Both the position numbers and the translations under genes were made by a program. This document shows positions 32,822 through 46,735 of a stretch of 64,000 bases of DNA, in pieces. Where the stretch lies: contig OW028579.1 of NCBI GenBank assembly GCA_932294295.1, forward strand, positions 28,841,250-28,905,249. Reading direction: 5' to 3'. Numbering within the stretch: the stretch's first letter is position 1; each line of letters starts with the position of its first letter. The notes under the pieces were generated by a model. It was not told the DNA's origin, did not search any database, and was given only the letters and a program-made list of their open reading frames with translations. Source of the DNA: Alitta virens (lineage: Eukaryota > Annelida > Polychaeta > Phyllodocida > Nereididae).

Positions 32822-35800
32822 GAAAGTGTCCCCCTATCCAGTCATACAGACGTGACAAAAAGTTTTTGGACACTTTAAAACACTTCGATTTTGGTCTGTA
32901 GTGTTATGTTTTTTTTTAATCCAGTTCGTTGTTAAAATTGATGAGGTCATTACAGGCTGGTTTTTACTTTAATAATTGCCTCAACTTCCCATTTGACAAA
33001 TAAGATTGTCCCTAACTTTATCTCTGGTTTGAGGGTTAGAAAATTTTGTTGTTAACAGAGCCATAGGGGAGTCCAGGACAGGCCTTTTGCTCAGATCATA
33101 TCTCCCCTCATGTTTTGGTATGACCAAACAACTGACAGATGATCCAGCTCCCCGTTGTTTCTGCTATGGTAGGAAGGTATAGAAGGACGCCGACTCTGGG
33201 TAAAGACACAGACCAAAGACACAGGGTGTCTCTGCTGTCACAAGGAAACCCCATCATAAGACCACAACTACAAAGACCACCTCAGAATGCAGACCTCAAA
33301 TTCCTTGAATTGTCGACTTGTCATTGTATTTTATATTTCTAGTGAGACCACCCCACCAGTAACACCACGATACACATAATTACATAATTACTTTGTACAC
33401 TGGTTGTAGTCTTAATAACAAGTGTATACTGCACATCCAGTGTTGGTGTACCCCAGGGAGCTGTCCTTTGCCAAGTATTTCTTCATATTTGGTTTACAAC
33501 TTGAAACTTCAGAGATTTCAAGAAGTTGTTACACGACAGATCACGACATTGTTTCTGACTTCAATACTCCAGTTTCTATTTGGGTTTAATTCAAGGAGCA
33601 GCTGTATCAGCTCATGTTTTTGGATTACTGATTTGATGCTTTACTGGATTAAGATTTTGTATTCATTTTCTGTCTGTTGTCTGGACACCAAATTCAACAA
33701 ATTACTACACGACTGACTCAAAAGAAGGTAAGATTTTATCAGTATGTTTGTATAAATGTTTCGTGGTTACTCAGGTGATATTACATGGTGTTATGTGATA
33801 CTTGTAATAACGACGCAGATACATCCTGAAATTCTATTGCTCAATGTTTGGCCTGCAACTGAGGCCAAACTTTGGCTTCAAATATTTGTAAATATATTCT
33901 GACCACTACTTTACCTCTCAGGATTTTAATGTTTGGCCCATTGATGCTATTTGATGATTTTAATAGTAATTGTTCACTGTGCAGTTATCCTCCTCTATTA
34001 GAATATCATTGTTGTAACTTTTTACTAGCTTTAATGGCGAGAGATATAATTATGACGTATATTGGATGTTATATTTGATAATGTGTCAACTGCTAAGGTC
34101 ATACTCATCTGGGCTAGGTATGGGAGAGTCATAACTCGAGTGTGCATTGCGCAGATCCCTAAACCAGAAATATGTCCAAATTCCGATATCTTAAAAGTGA
34201 CGCAGTCTTAAAAGCAGCTTTCCAGGAATTCCATTGTTTTTCACTTAGCCACTTTTTATTTAAAAAAAAAAATCGGAACTCTTTCCTGCAGCCAGTGTTA
34301 AATTATTAGGGCGGAAAAAGTTAAGTAAAGTTAATTGGGAGGCGTTGGGGTTGGGGCTCAGGGTGCAAGGAACCACTTAGACATTGGCGCAGGGCACAGG
34401 GATCACATGACGGAGGGGTACAGGTTGTGAGGGTGTCTGACACTGGTATTTGAGCGTCACCCCTGGCTCCTGGTAGCTCAGGAGGGTGAAAGTGTAACCC
34501 CAAGGGGTTCTTGCTACTCCCAACTGTCTGTACTGAGACTGCAGCATTTTCCATGTAGCTTTTCTCAGGCATGTTTACATGGAACCAGCAACCTTTCTGG
34601 GGTTAATTAATCTTTTATTGATTCGAACTGTAATATATTAAGATTTAGCAGAGGGCGTGTGGCTCTAGTTAAGCAGTTAGAACTTACAGAGTTGCAATTA
34701 AATTATTGATTTATTGATTATATCTTAAAAGCGACTTTGTCATCAGTGGCTGTTTTTCATTGGAGGATCACTGCAATTGTAGACCCAAAAAGAATGTTTC
34801 CATTGTACTGCCAGAATTCCTAATGAGCATGCACATGGCAGATGTACGGTTTAAGAACATATTTATAGCAAACAGTATGCTTTTTGACGTTGAAGTTTGA
34901 AAGTTGGTGCTTGATTGATTGATAAAACTTCTGACTTTAGTATTAAGCATCATATGAGGGGAAAAAAATACTGAAATAATTACGCATGATTTATAAACCT
35001 ACAAAAGGTTTTCTGATTCATCACTCCATTACCTTGAGTATGTACCACCATGCAATATTGGCTTACTCGGATGTCTTGAAAGTGCGGTTCCACTGTGTTG
35101 CAAACTCTATTTCCAATAATTAAACTTTTACCCTCTCTCGGTGTGGTCCTGTTAAAATAATAAACTTTCCCAACTTTCTAAGGATACTTTTGAAGGTTTG
35201 ACAGACAGACAGAAGGGCTGATTTAAAAGAAAATGACAGCCACAGGGATGTTGGTATGGGCCCATCTCTTGCTCACCTGTGCATGTCTGGCGCACCTGCC
35301 TCCTCTTGCATCTTATGGGCTGCTGCTGATGATGCTGCTGCTGCTGATGTAGTCTGGTCCGCATCTCTTGATAAACAAACTCTGCATCCCATCCCCATCA
35401 CTAGTTGCAGAAGCTGCCGAGCTACTGTGCATCAGGCATCACTATGGATGGGACCCTTCCTCATGTGCATTCTTAGTTATAAAGCATGTGAAGCAGTTAC
35501 GTGTTAATGTGTCAGAAGTTACATGTTAATGTGTGAACAGCATTGAAGTATGGATTGACATTGTGATAAACTAGAAGATGTGACAAACTTTGTTTGGATG
35601 GATTTCAGATTTTGCAGCCCAGCTGGACTTAATGTTTTTAGGACTTTTCATGGACTTACCTAATTGAACACCACCTGAGGTTATAGTTAATAAAAATTAT
35701 TCTTGGAATTTAACAATAAGGTGAGTGGTTGCAAGTTTGTTTACTATGGGTACTAAAAACAAAAAAATACGGTATTACTCCTTGCTTGTGTTTGATCATG

Positions 35801-36690
35801 TGAAGAGCGATGAATGAATGAATCAATGAAACAACGAATTGAAGAATGAATGCTAGCCTAAGGACTCCATTCTTATACAACAGCTTTTGGGACTGAGCTC
35901 ATGAGTTGTATTACCTAATTTCCTGGAAACATTTATTGTTATTTATTGCATGATAATTGGAGAGTTCCAACAAAGGACAGTTAAAGTCATACTGTTCGTA
36001 ATATTTAGAGATCTTATTGTTGACTTCAAAGCAGTAAGTCTTTCGTATCAGCCGTGATAGATGACATGCTTCTTTGGTGTAAAAGTGCCATTTCATTGGA
36101 TACTTTAGTTTTCATTTTGGAAGCATAAATATTAAAATAATCTGAAATTAAAGTGAAAAAAAGAAGAAAAAAAAACATGTTATACAGACATACTTGCTTT
36201 TGTTTGACAGTAATTTGTCTGTGTTAATATACACCCTTAACTTGTTTTAGGGTTCATACCCTTGTAGTTCTGTCATGGCTTAAGACACACATCTGGAAGG
36301 AACTCCATTTTAAGGGTCTTTGCAATCATGTTGGTGAAAACACTACAAGAGTGCATTAAAACTCGGGTCGCCAGATGTAAATGTTGATTCAAACTACCTG
36401 GCAGGGTTGTTGCTTGTAGGAAAACATTGTTATAGGCCCCTGTGAGCATTATGCGTATGATACCACGGTTGAGGTGAGGTATTACACTTGTACACTTAGG
36501 TATTTAAGAGGGAGGAGGTTAGAATAGTGCTGGTAGAATGGCTTAAAAATCATAAAGGTTAATTTTGGGTTAATGTGCAATTGCAATTGTGAAATTTTTT
36601 GAGTTTAAGATGATGCTTGGTTGGTTATTTTAAAGGGGTGACTGGCTGGGAAGCTCAAATGAACAAGTTTGTGTTTGAAACCACCTGGCT
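32822..36690. other. Intergenic, no gene seen
   Basis: AT-rich sequence. GTGACAAAAAGTTTTTGGAC near 32852 resembles a mariner-type terminus, but no partner end was found. A fragment of dispersed repeat C lies at about 34088-34175. The short frames 34321-34572 (minus) and 33393-33716 (plus) lack recognisable content. Confidence 0.45.
34088..34175 (+). repeat. Dispersed repeat C fragment
   Basis: GAGTGTGCATTGCGCAGATC near 34138 matches GAGTGTGCATTGCACAGAGC in the copies at 55.0 kb (+) and 56.5 kb (-). Confidence 0.5.
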
Positions 36691-36905
36691 AGTAGTCTCA
36701 ATACTACTTAGTCAGCTTAAATATGACTAGCTGCCAGAGGCAGACAACATGATGAGATGAGATAAGAATATGGAGTCCACACTATGGTACATATTTATCC
36801 TATAGACGAGGTCTTTAACTTGCCTCAGCATAGACACCGAGTACGAGGCACCTCTAATATAATATGCGATCGACATCCAGCTGGGATGTAGCTCATGAAG
36901 AGTGT
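36690..36905 (-). mobile_element. SINE-like family B copy
   Basis: Diagnostic words on the + strand: TTAGTCAGCTTAAATATGAC, GCCAGAGGCAGACAACATGA, CTTGCCTCAGCATAGACACC and GACATCCAGCTGGGATGTAG. All recur in copies near 39.6, 42.1, 44.4, 51.9 and 60.6 kb. The tRNA-like head is missing here. Confidence 0.65.
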
Positions 36906-37425
36906 AAGTTTCTTTTAATAAGTTGAATGTGTCATTTCACCTTGGTTCACCAGACTTGGATTAGCTTTAAAAAAATCAGGATAGAGTTTTATCATCAAAA
37001 TGGTACAATGGTATGTTTTAAGGTCATATCTTTGCTGCAAAAAATAATGGAATGTTTTATTCAGATTCAGTTAAATTCTCGACAAGACCTTTGCAAAAAA
37101 TTACAATATCTATGGAAGAATTAAAGCTAGTGAGAGTTGAAATTTGGAGACCGATGTCCTCGAAAAGTGTGAAAACTTCAGAGGTTTTTCTCACATTTCT
37201 AATGTTCATGTATATGTCAGTTTAGTCCTCCTTTGGTTGGTATACATTCCATTGTTCATGCAATACACCAATACACCTGCTTGATTTGCATAATTAATGA
37301 GGGTGCAACTGACCCGCACATTCCATAGTTTGAATATAAGCAATAAAATATTAGTTAACTCCCGACAGTGAGGGATATAACTAACTTATACTCCATTAGG
37401 CATGCATATTTACTAATTTGTTTGA

Positions 37426-37598
37426 CAGAGGTAGCGCTCTGGGCTTCCAACCGCTGGGTCCCGGGTTCGATTCCCGGTCGAGCCTAAGTTGGATGGCTGT
37501 TTCATCCTTCGTCTCATTGCCATGGTCCCTGCCTGTCCTAATTAGCCCAACTGGTGCAGAAACACAGGACGTAAAGCCCTAATCCCACCCACCCACCC
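37426..37598 (+). mobile_element. SINE family A copy, truncated within the A box
   Basis: It starts CAGAGGTAGCGCTCTGGGC, then CTTCCAA loop, GGTTCGATTCCC, body, CCCA tail. Perfect 14-bp duplication ACTAATTTGTTTGA at 37412-37425 and 37599-37612. Confidence 0.95.
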
Positions 37599-37612
37599 AC
37601 TAATTTGTTTGA

Positions 37613-39592
37613 TTGTTTGTTTGTTTTGACTGCCTTTATTACGCAAGACAAGTTCAGTTTGCACTCAGGAGGGAATTAACTAACATTTTCGTTGGTTATA
37701 TCTCGCAAAAGAACAATAAAAAATGTCACTTGGAGTATAATAAACGGTTAAACACCTATCTCAACATATTCAGCTGGGAGTTGACTCTATTCTGTTCTCC
37801 ATACATTACAATACCTCTTTGTATTAGGTAGGAATTCATCCCATTCAATATAAGGAGCAGCTTGCAAAGGTCGAAATTCATAAAAGACTTTCAATGTTCA
37901 TGGTTATCTTTACATTGCATTAGATTTCAATGTTAAAATCATACTATTGGAAAATTATCATCTCAGCTGAATTATCAAGTCTGATGACCTCGTCAAGGTC
38001 AGGGTTGATAAGCCATGTCCAGAAACCCATACAGGATGGATCATTGATATAATATCTTTATTGGTATTTAGAGAACATCTGAGGTTGCTATTATATTAGT
38101 GGCAATTTATACTGATAGGTTAAGACTAAATGCTGAGATTTCGTAGCTTGACTATTGAATATTTTGTAATACGATCAGTCAAACAGATTGAAGCTCATTT
38201 AACTTATCATATAGCATTATCAACTGCTAACAATTAGTCAGATTGATAATCATGGCGTGCCATAGCGGTTCAGAGAATATATAAATGATTAACTTTTTAT
38301 GCTGTAATCGAAACAAATATTTTTTGCAATTATGTATATATACACCAATTTATATTTATATGTGTACTAATAAGTACGAATAAAGATGGTAATAATAATA
38401 GTAAGTCTTCGTTTTTAAGGCAGAGATGTCCTGTATTGTTACTAAAGCTGACAACTGACATGAAATCCTTTCTTGGATACTTTTCTTCTTTTTGTCCCTC
38501 ATTCAATTGGTGTGCAGTAACTGCTTTTGATAACAGCTTATATTGTAGCTTATATGTACAGTGGATGCAATTATCTATCCGCTTTGGTGATAACATAGTA
38601 ATATTTCAAGGGTATGTCTACCCAAACCTCATTCTGTGCAAAATACATTTTATGTCTCCATAACTTCATAATTAACATTAACACCATTTTACATTTTCAT
38701 AATTTATGCCGTGTTAATAATCTGTGAGGATCTAACATAAATTGCATGACAAATTATTGCATTCTGAAGTGAATAGCATGTGATTGCCACACTCAACAGG
38801 TTGAGGATCGCAGTGAGCAAGATGGCAAATTCGAGGCATATTTGTAGCAAATTTCCATGCATATTTACAACAACTATTGCCTGGACCAAAGTCTGTCAGT
38901 GTAGTAGGGTTTTGATTGGTTAGGATCAGGAGTTATGCCTTACCCCCTTCCTGTGGGAATTTTGGAAATAGGGTGAGGTATTCCCCTGACAGGATGAGGG
39001 AGTGCTTGTCCCGAGGGGTTTTTATTTATTATTCTGGGACAATGTACCCCATGGGGTTTTTACTTGATCCCCCACACATATGTTCTCCCCTGTTCTTGCT
39101 ATCCTCTGCTGACCAGTGAAATTCACCCCCACCCCAGAAGAGATTAGCCATTGCTCAACTGAGATAACCATGCATTGATTGAGCAGCTCTGATTTGAAGG
39201 CAGGATCCCAGTAGTTTTGAAATGGCTTTAGATTGCAATTGAATCTCCTAGAAGAATCTACAAGCTTACCCAAAGCTGTAGTGTGTAGGGTCTCGTCAGC
39301 CACTACAATCTACTTGGTTAAATTGACACAATGATTCTGACACTTAACAATTTCTGTCTATCCGGTTTTTGATTGTAATTTATTGTCCTAAAAAAAAGTG
39401 TTTCATTTGCAACAGGCATTGCTGCAAAAAGCCAGGACAAGTTTTTATTTTGTTTCATAAATTAATCAGGGTTGTCTTGATGGTGACAAGATGAGAACTA
39501 ATGGCTTTGTGATGACTCAATAAGGTGTCAGTGGCTGTTTATATAAATATTCAAATGATTAATTTTGGAATATTTTTCGATGTGGTAAATGG
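37613..39592. other. Intergenic, no gene seen
   Basis: AT-rich sequence with short unremarkable frames. Nothing recognised. Confidence 0.45.
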
Positions 39593-39730
39593 GTCAATGC
39601 TACTGGTCTGAAGCTTAGTCAGCTTATATGACCTGCTGCCAGAGGCAGAGGTAATGATGAGATGACAAGGCTTGGAGTCCATACCAGTTACACGTTTCGT
39701 TTACCCCATGGGTAAGGTCTTTTAACATAG
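39593..39730 (-). mobile_element. SINE-like family B fragment
   Basis: Matches family B words: GAAGCTTAGTCAGCTTATAT, GCCAGAGGCAGAGGTAATGA, and CCCCATGGGTAAGGTCTTTT. Only one half of the element is present. Confidence 0.65.
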
Positions 39731-42002
39731 ACTTTTAGAACTTTTATTTTTCCAAATATTTAATTGAAATTTCTTTGGGCTGTGCTTCTGATGACAATTT
39801 TGAAACCCGAACCCAGTATAGTTCACCGTCAGAAAAAGCAAAAAAAAACTAGTGGGAGGGTAGAACAACTTCCGAAGGGAGAGACCACAACATATAAGTA
39901 AATATATACCTTCTTTTCCTGTTGTGTCGATGTGTATTTTCGGTCCTTCCGCCATCGATGTGTGTTGTCGCTTTGGTAACAGCTGCTGTAATAGAACGCT
40001 TTGGTGTTTTAGAACGTGTTTTAGAACATGTTCGAAGTCGCACAGACAATATTTCCAAAATGTGTCTCCTGTTACCTCAGCGCTTGGTTGGACAACAGAC
40101 TGCGGTGTGGCTTTGTTTGTGGTAAACAGTCGAGGACAGAACAAAAGCTGCTCTAGGCTGCTACATGTGTGAAGACCAAGAATTGCTTAGGGTGTTACTT
40201 CAAGTGACTTACTTCTTTAGTTAAGACCCAACTTCTTTAGTTAAGACCCATCTTCTAAGGAATGCTTAGATTGCTTGGAAAATCTGTATAGTTCTATAAC
40301 TACTGAGGCAACTGCTGTCTTATTTGACTTGTGGACAGGTGGGTTGAAATATCCAGTGAACGCTGAATGAGACATCAGCAATTGTTTGGATTACAGATAG
40401 TATTGCTTTGCTTGTCTGCTTATTTTGTCGATTATTAAAAAAGAAACTATAGGATTTGAATAGAATGTAAAACTGCAAAGACGTTTGATGTCTTAGTTAT
40501 CGAGTTATTTATTGGTACTGACTCACAATGCAAATTCCTATCTGCTCCTGTTTTTCTTTGCCTCATTATTATAATGGCTATCTGACCTGTGATATCAATA
40601 CAGATAACTTAATGCTGAGATTATACATATAAATACTTTGTGGCAAGTTAATGATTTGAGTTGTATATTATGTATATATGAATAACATATTTTGAAAATC
40701 TTAAGAAACATTCCCTTGTAGTCCAGTAGAATTTACATTTCCTTGTGTTCTAGTAAAATAAACACATTAGTTATTCCTAGTGGCAAAGAGGAGTAGCTTC
40801 AATATTTCACAAAGAAACATCTACCACCAATCCCTCTCATCAAATAGATATATGTGTATTTCTAACTTAGTAGGGTTCTTTAGTGAATGACAGATTGGTG
40901 CTAGAGGCAAAACACACTGTATCTAAGGCATCGTCCGTATCTGCTTGAAAATACTGTGGATATGCCAAAAATACCAAGCAATATCTAATCAAAATATAAA
41001 CAGGGTGGGCAATGCCAAGAATGCTGTTCTGGGGAAATTATTGCCATTCTCAATTCTCACATGTGGTGTCTGCTTTGAAATTGCCAGTTTCAAGATGGCT
41101 GGAAGGTGTACAACACCAATGCGAGGCGCAAACAAAAAGTGTTGAAAGTTTTCCGCCTTAAGTTTAGAAGAAATAAGTAAAATGCTGCGGTTTGTGTTTT
41201 GTTGTTCCCTTACAGTGTCGGGTTGCTTAGCATTGTTATAAGGTGGGGTTAAGGTGGATCTGAGGCGTTCAATGTTATATTATGTTGGATAACTCTGAGA
41301 TAGTGCCAAATCGGGCACATGTTGGCCCAACAGTGGGTCAATAGTGTGAAAAAATGGCCAACATTGGACCAATAGTTCCAACAGCTGGCCAAGATTGAGC
41401 CTATAATGCCAAAAGCTGTCCACAATAGTGCCAACAACTAGCCAACATTTGGTCAATGCTCCATAGTGTCAATGATTGGCCAACAATGGGCTGACGGGGC
41501 CAAAAACTGGCCAAAATTGACTGATATGACATCTCTTCATGGAAAAATTAAATTGCAGAATAATCTGATCATCAAGACTTCCCTGGTATAATACTAATAC
41601 TTTCAACCTTGAAACCTCATTTTTTCCTGGAATTATTGATTACAATAGGTAATTTTAAGGTTTGGGACTTGCATACTTCTCAATGTAATGTTCTGTACCT
41701 ACAATACCAAAGTAAACTTTACTTGAAGTTGGATTCGCCAAATATAATGCATAGTTGATACTACTATACATGTAAACTGCTATTTACAGTGACTCACATG
41801 GTTGCATTTCTACTCCATGGACATCTGTCTTGTAATTTCTCTTGCAATATATTTGTTCAGATGCATGTCTGCCTGGAGTCAGGCACATTTCCTGAATATT
41901 TGAAAGATAGAAGCTATCTGCCCCTAAATTCTAACTATAATGTATATAGGAAGTTTCGATAATATCTTAATGGGACTTTGTCATTCCCAGATGTAGCATG
42001 CC
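39731..42002. other. Intergenic with small tandem repeats
   Basis: A 20-bp unit, ACTTCTTTAGTTAAGACCCA, is repeated about twice at 40206-40250. A GCCAAC-type minisatellite lies at 41300-41525. No gene recognised; the short frames at 39722-40144 on both strands look like chance. Confidence 0.5.
41300..41525. repeat. Degenerate minisatellite, ~31-bp units (TGGCCAACATTGG)
   Basis: Six to seven imperfect units starting TGGCCAACATTGGACCAATA or similar and ending near CCAAAAGC. Related words (GGCCAATGTTG, CCAACATTGG) reappear at about 42295-42345, 43445-43485, 47345-47390 and 52100-52130. Confidence 0.7.
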
Positions 42003-42295
42003 AGATTGGATCGATAGATAGATGTGGAAAGTGCAGCCTTCTAAGGCAAGTTTTTCCTTATCGAAGCTTGATTGGGTGAGAGAGGAGTAGTCCACCCATG
42101 TTACACATTTACCTCATGGGTGGGATCTTTTACTTGCCTTAGCATAGAAACTTGAGTGAAAGGGACCTCCAATTTAACGCCACATCCGAAGGAATTCCGC
42201 TAGGATGTGCTCATGAAGTGACTCCCATGCCCTGGATTGAATCCGGGTCCTTCAGAGGAGCCGGCGAGCATCTTACCATAGGACCACCAAGATTG
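42003..42295 (-). mobile_element. SINE-like family B copy with tRNA-like head
   Basis: The right end, read on the minus strand, begins GGTCCTATGGTAAGATGCTC and contains a B-box-like GGATTCAATCC. The left end carries GTGCAGCCTTCTAAGGCAAG and ATCT-type tail words. Its closest relative is the + copy at 50868-51130. Confidence 0.7.
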
Positions 42296-43737
42296 ACGTT
42301 GGACCAACATTTGCCAACATTGGTTGACGTCAGGCCAATGTTGAACGGATGTGGCATGCTATCTGGATGTAACCAACTACATTAGCTACTGACTTAACAT
42401 ACATTGTATATAGTCCTCCATTGATTCTCTGGGTGTCTTTTTTGTTTTTGTTTCGGAGGATACTCTGTAGATTAGAGTGGCCGAGGTCAGAGGGAGCCTT
42501 GAGGCATTCCTGCAATTTACAGATTACACGTTTCCTGTTTTTGTCAGCTGACTGTAATTGGTCTGCCACCGTAAATGGTGCTTTATTCCTAAAGTGTAAT
42601 TACCACGATATTATAAACTGACCTTTTTGTTTTAGCAGTTGTATGTAATATTCTCGTTTTCTATGGTAACATTTAATTTAATTACAACTTCCAATAGACA
42701 TTTAAAGCTAGATTATTAGGTATATAATCTATACTATAGAGGTAGATACATAGAAGGGTGTTGAAGTACAATACAATACTATGCAATACTATACAATACA
42801 ATAGAGCACCATACAATGCAATAGAATGCAATACAAACTTTGGCTTCAATTTTTCTTGTCTTCCCCACCCATCTGGAGAGCAGAACCCATCCTGGCTTCG
42901 ACCTTCCTTGCATTGTAACTTGTTTCTTTTTCCAAACAGAATAATTGTCAACAGGCCTAGATGAGTCAAAGCCAATATGAAGAAAGAAACAGCGATCCAA
43001 GAGGCGCGAGAAACAATTTTGCCATTGTTACTGTCCTAGGAATAATTACATTACTAGTATCTACTATACCGTTCAAGAGTTTTGATGGTGAGCTGGTCTC
43101 AATATTTTGTAACTTTCAGTATAAAAATTTGAATATAAATGATTTAAAAATTTTTAATGCCCTGTCGTGAGTCTCCATTAAAACGTACTCTTATTCTAAA
43201 AAAATTTAGAAATCAGATAATTTGCCTTAAAAGGATGTAGACACGATCTGGTATGATATATGGGAACCATCCTGCATTCATGTTACAGGCCTTAATGGAA
43301 ATTTGGTATTACAGACTTAGGTCAAAGATGGATGATGTATATCATAGTATGGTCCTATGATGGTGAACGTCAGGTAAATTAGCTCTTTGTAACTGATAAG
43401 CAAAGTGGCAACCCAGATGACATATCGGATCAGAGTGACATCATCCCAACATTGGCCTTCTTCGGCCAGTGTCCAACCAATGTGTAATGTTAAATTTGAA
43501 TAAAAATTATGACAATGAGAATAGCAACTAATCAAATCAGCCAAACAAGTTGGTCAGTTAGTTCCCTTTGACTTGTCAGGCTGTCTTTCTTTTACTGAAA
43601 GGTGAATTGTCTCAGGCAGGCTTAAAATGCAGTGGAATGTGCTTTTAGACCACCCTTAGTTCAGCTGTTACCTGCCTTAATGGTTTGGGGGGTCTAAATA
43701 ACGAAATTCAATATCAACATCATAGTTCGGTCCTTAG
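42296..43737. other. Intergenic, no gene seen
   Basis: Contains an ACAATA/ATACAAT-rich simple stretch at about 42765-42835 and two fragments of the CCAACATTGG repeat. No gene recognised. Confidence 0.45.
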
Positions 43738-43870
43738 ATGGAAGGCTTCCAACTGCTGGGTCCTGGGTTCAATATCCGAAGTTGGGTGGTTGTTTAATTC
43801 TTTGCATATTTACCATAACACCTGCCTGTTTCAATTAGCTCATATAATTTAGAAATACAGGACGTCCCAT
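43738..43870 (+). mobile_element. Old, diverged SINE family A copy
   Basis: GGCTTCCAACTGCTGGGTCC, then GGGTTCAATA in place of the B box, TTCAATTAGCTC, and AGAAATACAGGACGTCCC. Clear but weak similarity; no duplication found. Confidence 0.6.
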
Positions 43871-44354
43871 TCCAATAAATGGTCTTATTGCAAGTTGTTT
43901 GAGTAGTGAGATAGTCTTAATTGTGAGGCTTCACTGTGCTTAGAATTTCTCATTTGATGGCATCCTTGTGTTACCCCTGGGGTGCTTGTGGGTGCCTAAG
44001 AATCTTGCAATACTTACATGAATGGTTACCAAAAAGCCCCCCACTCACAGCACTCATGTTGCACATGGCTGAGAGGAGTATTGCAAGGGGGAATAATCTC
44101 TCCTGCTATTTATGTATTCTGTGCTATTGAAATACACACATAGTGAAAAAAATAGCTGTACACATTTCAGTCATGGCACCACAGAATATGCCCCAGGGCT
44201 GCATTGAAATGCATATGTGTGGTAGGAGCTTAGAGGAGGTAAAGTGTGTGAGATAGAAAATAAAGAAAGAAATTCAACTGACTTAACCAGTAAAGACCAA
44301 ACTAATGTTCAATGACTGCTAATCTTGGTGTAAGAGAATAAGGATAGTGTCAAT

Positions 44355-44645
44355 GTCAATATTAGTGGGTCTTAAGCTTAGTCAGCTTGTATGACCAGCT
44401 ACCAGAGACAGACGTAATGATGAGATGGTAGGGCAGCTCTTTAAGACGAGTTCTAGCTGATCATCAAGGTTTACGGAATTAAAACCACATGAAAGAGATA
44501 GGAGTTCAGGCAATGATAGACGTTTACCAATGAAAGGGGCATTTTACGTGCCTAAACATAACACCAACTGTGACGCAACAACAACTTTGCGGACGACATC
44601 CAGCTGTGATTTGGCTCATAAAAGAGCTTAAGCTAGGAATTTAGC
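44355..44645 (-). mobile_element. SINE-like family B copy
   Basis: Words AAGCTTAGTCAGCTTGTATG, ACCAGAGACAGACGTAATGA and CGACATCCAGCTGTGATTTG match the family. The interior is diverged. Confidence 0.6.
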
Positions 44646-44843
44646 ATTTGCCAATCATACATGAAACAATGGCCAGTTGCGATTACCTTTGTGACATATC
44701 ACTGCAAAGGTAATCTGTCAATGAGGTGAATGCTTCTCGGTGCACCGTTGTTGAAGTAGTACAATCATTACGAATATCAGTGACCAAAATGTTTGAGCCT
44801 CATTTAATCAGTCGCTTTATTTTCCTTTTGCGCCAGTAGTAAG

Positions 44844-45009
44844 TGGGGGCCTAGCTCAGTGGTAGCACACTAACCACCAGGTCCCGGATTCAATTCCCAG
44901 TCGAGCCTAAGTTGGATGGCTGTTATATCATTCATCTCATGTACCCTGCCTGTCCTAATTAGCCCATCAGGTGCACAAATACAGGATGTAAAGCCCAAAT
45001 TCACCCACG
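44844..45009 (+). mobile_element. SINE family A copy, older
   Basis: The head has TAGCTCAGTGGTAGCACACT and GGATTCAATTCCC. The body contains TAATTAGCCCATCAGGTGCA, an intermediate between the usual SINE end and the LINE tail CCCACTCAGGTGC. Perfect 10-bp duplication CAGTAGTAAG at 44834-44843 and 45010-45019. Confidence 0.88.
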
Positions 45010-45019
45010 CAGTAGTAAG

Positions 45020-46735
45020 CTTTCGACAATGTTCGCTTCAGGTAGTCATAGAGACAGTTGTATTATACCAAACAAAGTTGCTACTTCTGAAAATAATGGC
45101 ACTTTGTTGGATACTGTATCAGGAGCCTGTTTATCTCAATGTATATCTACCTCTAGCTGAGTGAAGAGATGACAGACTAAGCAACATATCTGTTGGAAAT
45201 ATGCTTTTTGATGTCTTTGGTAAATGTACAGAGTCATTCTTTTCAACACTAGATGCAAAAAATGAGGGTAAAAACAATAGGTAGCCATGTTATGCTCTTT
45301 GAGGGGTTGATATAGACATTGGTGTCATTCTTTACTTAAGGGTAATGGACTGGGGAACAATCTTGCCATACTACCCCACCTAAATACCCTCAGGGTGCAT
45401 CATTCTTAGTATTGTAGATCCATACAATGTAGCAATGAGTGGCAAAAGTACTGAACAGGTATTGTAGGTTGGGGCACAACCCAATGGAACCTTCCTCGTC
45501 TTATAGACCAACTATGTGCTGTAAATAATGGTGATGTGGTCTTACCTGAGAGGTCAAATACTTAAGAGTCATTGACTGGTATAAGGGTGGGTCCAATACT
45601 TGGTTTTAATAGCAAGATGATACTTTTACATTTGATTTGATTTAACGAGGTAAACCGAAATGGTTAGGATAAAGTTTGATACAAAAGCTATGGTGATCTC
45701 ATTGTTGTGTGCTAAGTCTGAAAAATGAGCCCTATATTTATGGAGGAATATGACCAGGAAGCTATGAAGAGAGTGCTAATGGGTTTACAGCAGAAATCAT
45801 AGACTTGAAACTAAACTCCAAAGACGCCCATTGGCTAAGGCTGCCCATCAACCAATAATGCAATTAAAAAAATATTTCTCATTGTACAAAGAAGACAAAA
45901 GATAAAAAGTAATTGGTTTACAGTCTGTTTTACTGCTCAGGGAGTCTCAAATGACTTTACAATTACATGTACATCCTTGGCAGGCCTGTTCAAGTATGAG
46001 CCTTTCTCAACTCCCATGGGAATATACAGCCGAGTAGCCGTAGTCAGCGCATAAAGCTAAGCACTCTACAATTACAACCAAGTGTCCATTTACAGTTGGG
46101 TGGGGAGGATCTAACATCAATAGTAAGATACAGTGGATAATTCCAAATTTGGAGAACATCAATGTGACATTTATTTACAGTCGGTAGTGATATAAAACAA
46201 AGAACATTAAAGTTGTTCCAATGATACGATGCTGTTCCAATGGCAGCCAGTATTGGAACGACGCTGGCCTGATTTGGATTGCTATCTGGGGACCACCTCT
46301 TCATTAAGCTGATGGACTTTGCACCGATGCTGTACTTAATTATGAGGTTCCACAGCGTTCTTTCTAAGCAACCACCTCTGATCAGCAGTTAAAACCAGTG
46401 GGCTGAATAAGTTTGTGAAGTTGATGGAGCACCAACCGGTTTTGGATGCTCCAGCTTCCGGTATCATGCAATCCCATCATGCAATTATCTGTTCGGATTG
46501 ATGGATGCCATGTTAATAACTGGACTGGCAAGAATTGGCCCTGTTAAAGAGATGGATTTGAAAAATGCTTTCAATTCTCCAAATGACTCCGAATTTCAGA
46601 CGTTTTAATTTTTTATGGGTTCCTGTTTTAGTTTAGTTCAAGCCTTCCACCGTCCCACTGTACAAAGCTGTTCAAGGTGCTTGAAATAGTATGGCAATTC
46701 AGGTAGTTTATGTCCTGTGTAAGCTATATGGGTAT
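45020..46735. other. Intergenic, no gene seen
   Basis: AT-rich; no recognisable coding sequence or repeat family. Confidence 0.45.

Noticed and set aside
32845..33350. Possible mariner/Tc1 element (GTGACAAAAAGTTTTTGGAC)
   Set aside because: Only one end-like motif; no opposite inverted repeat and no transposase remnant found.
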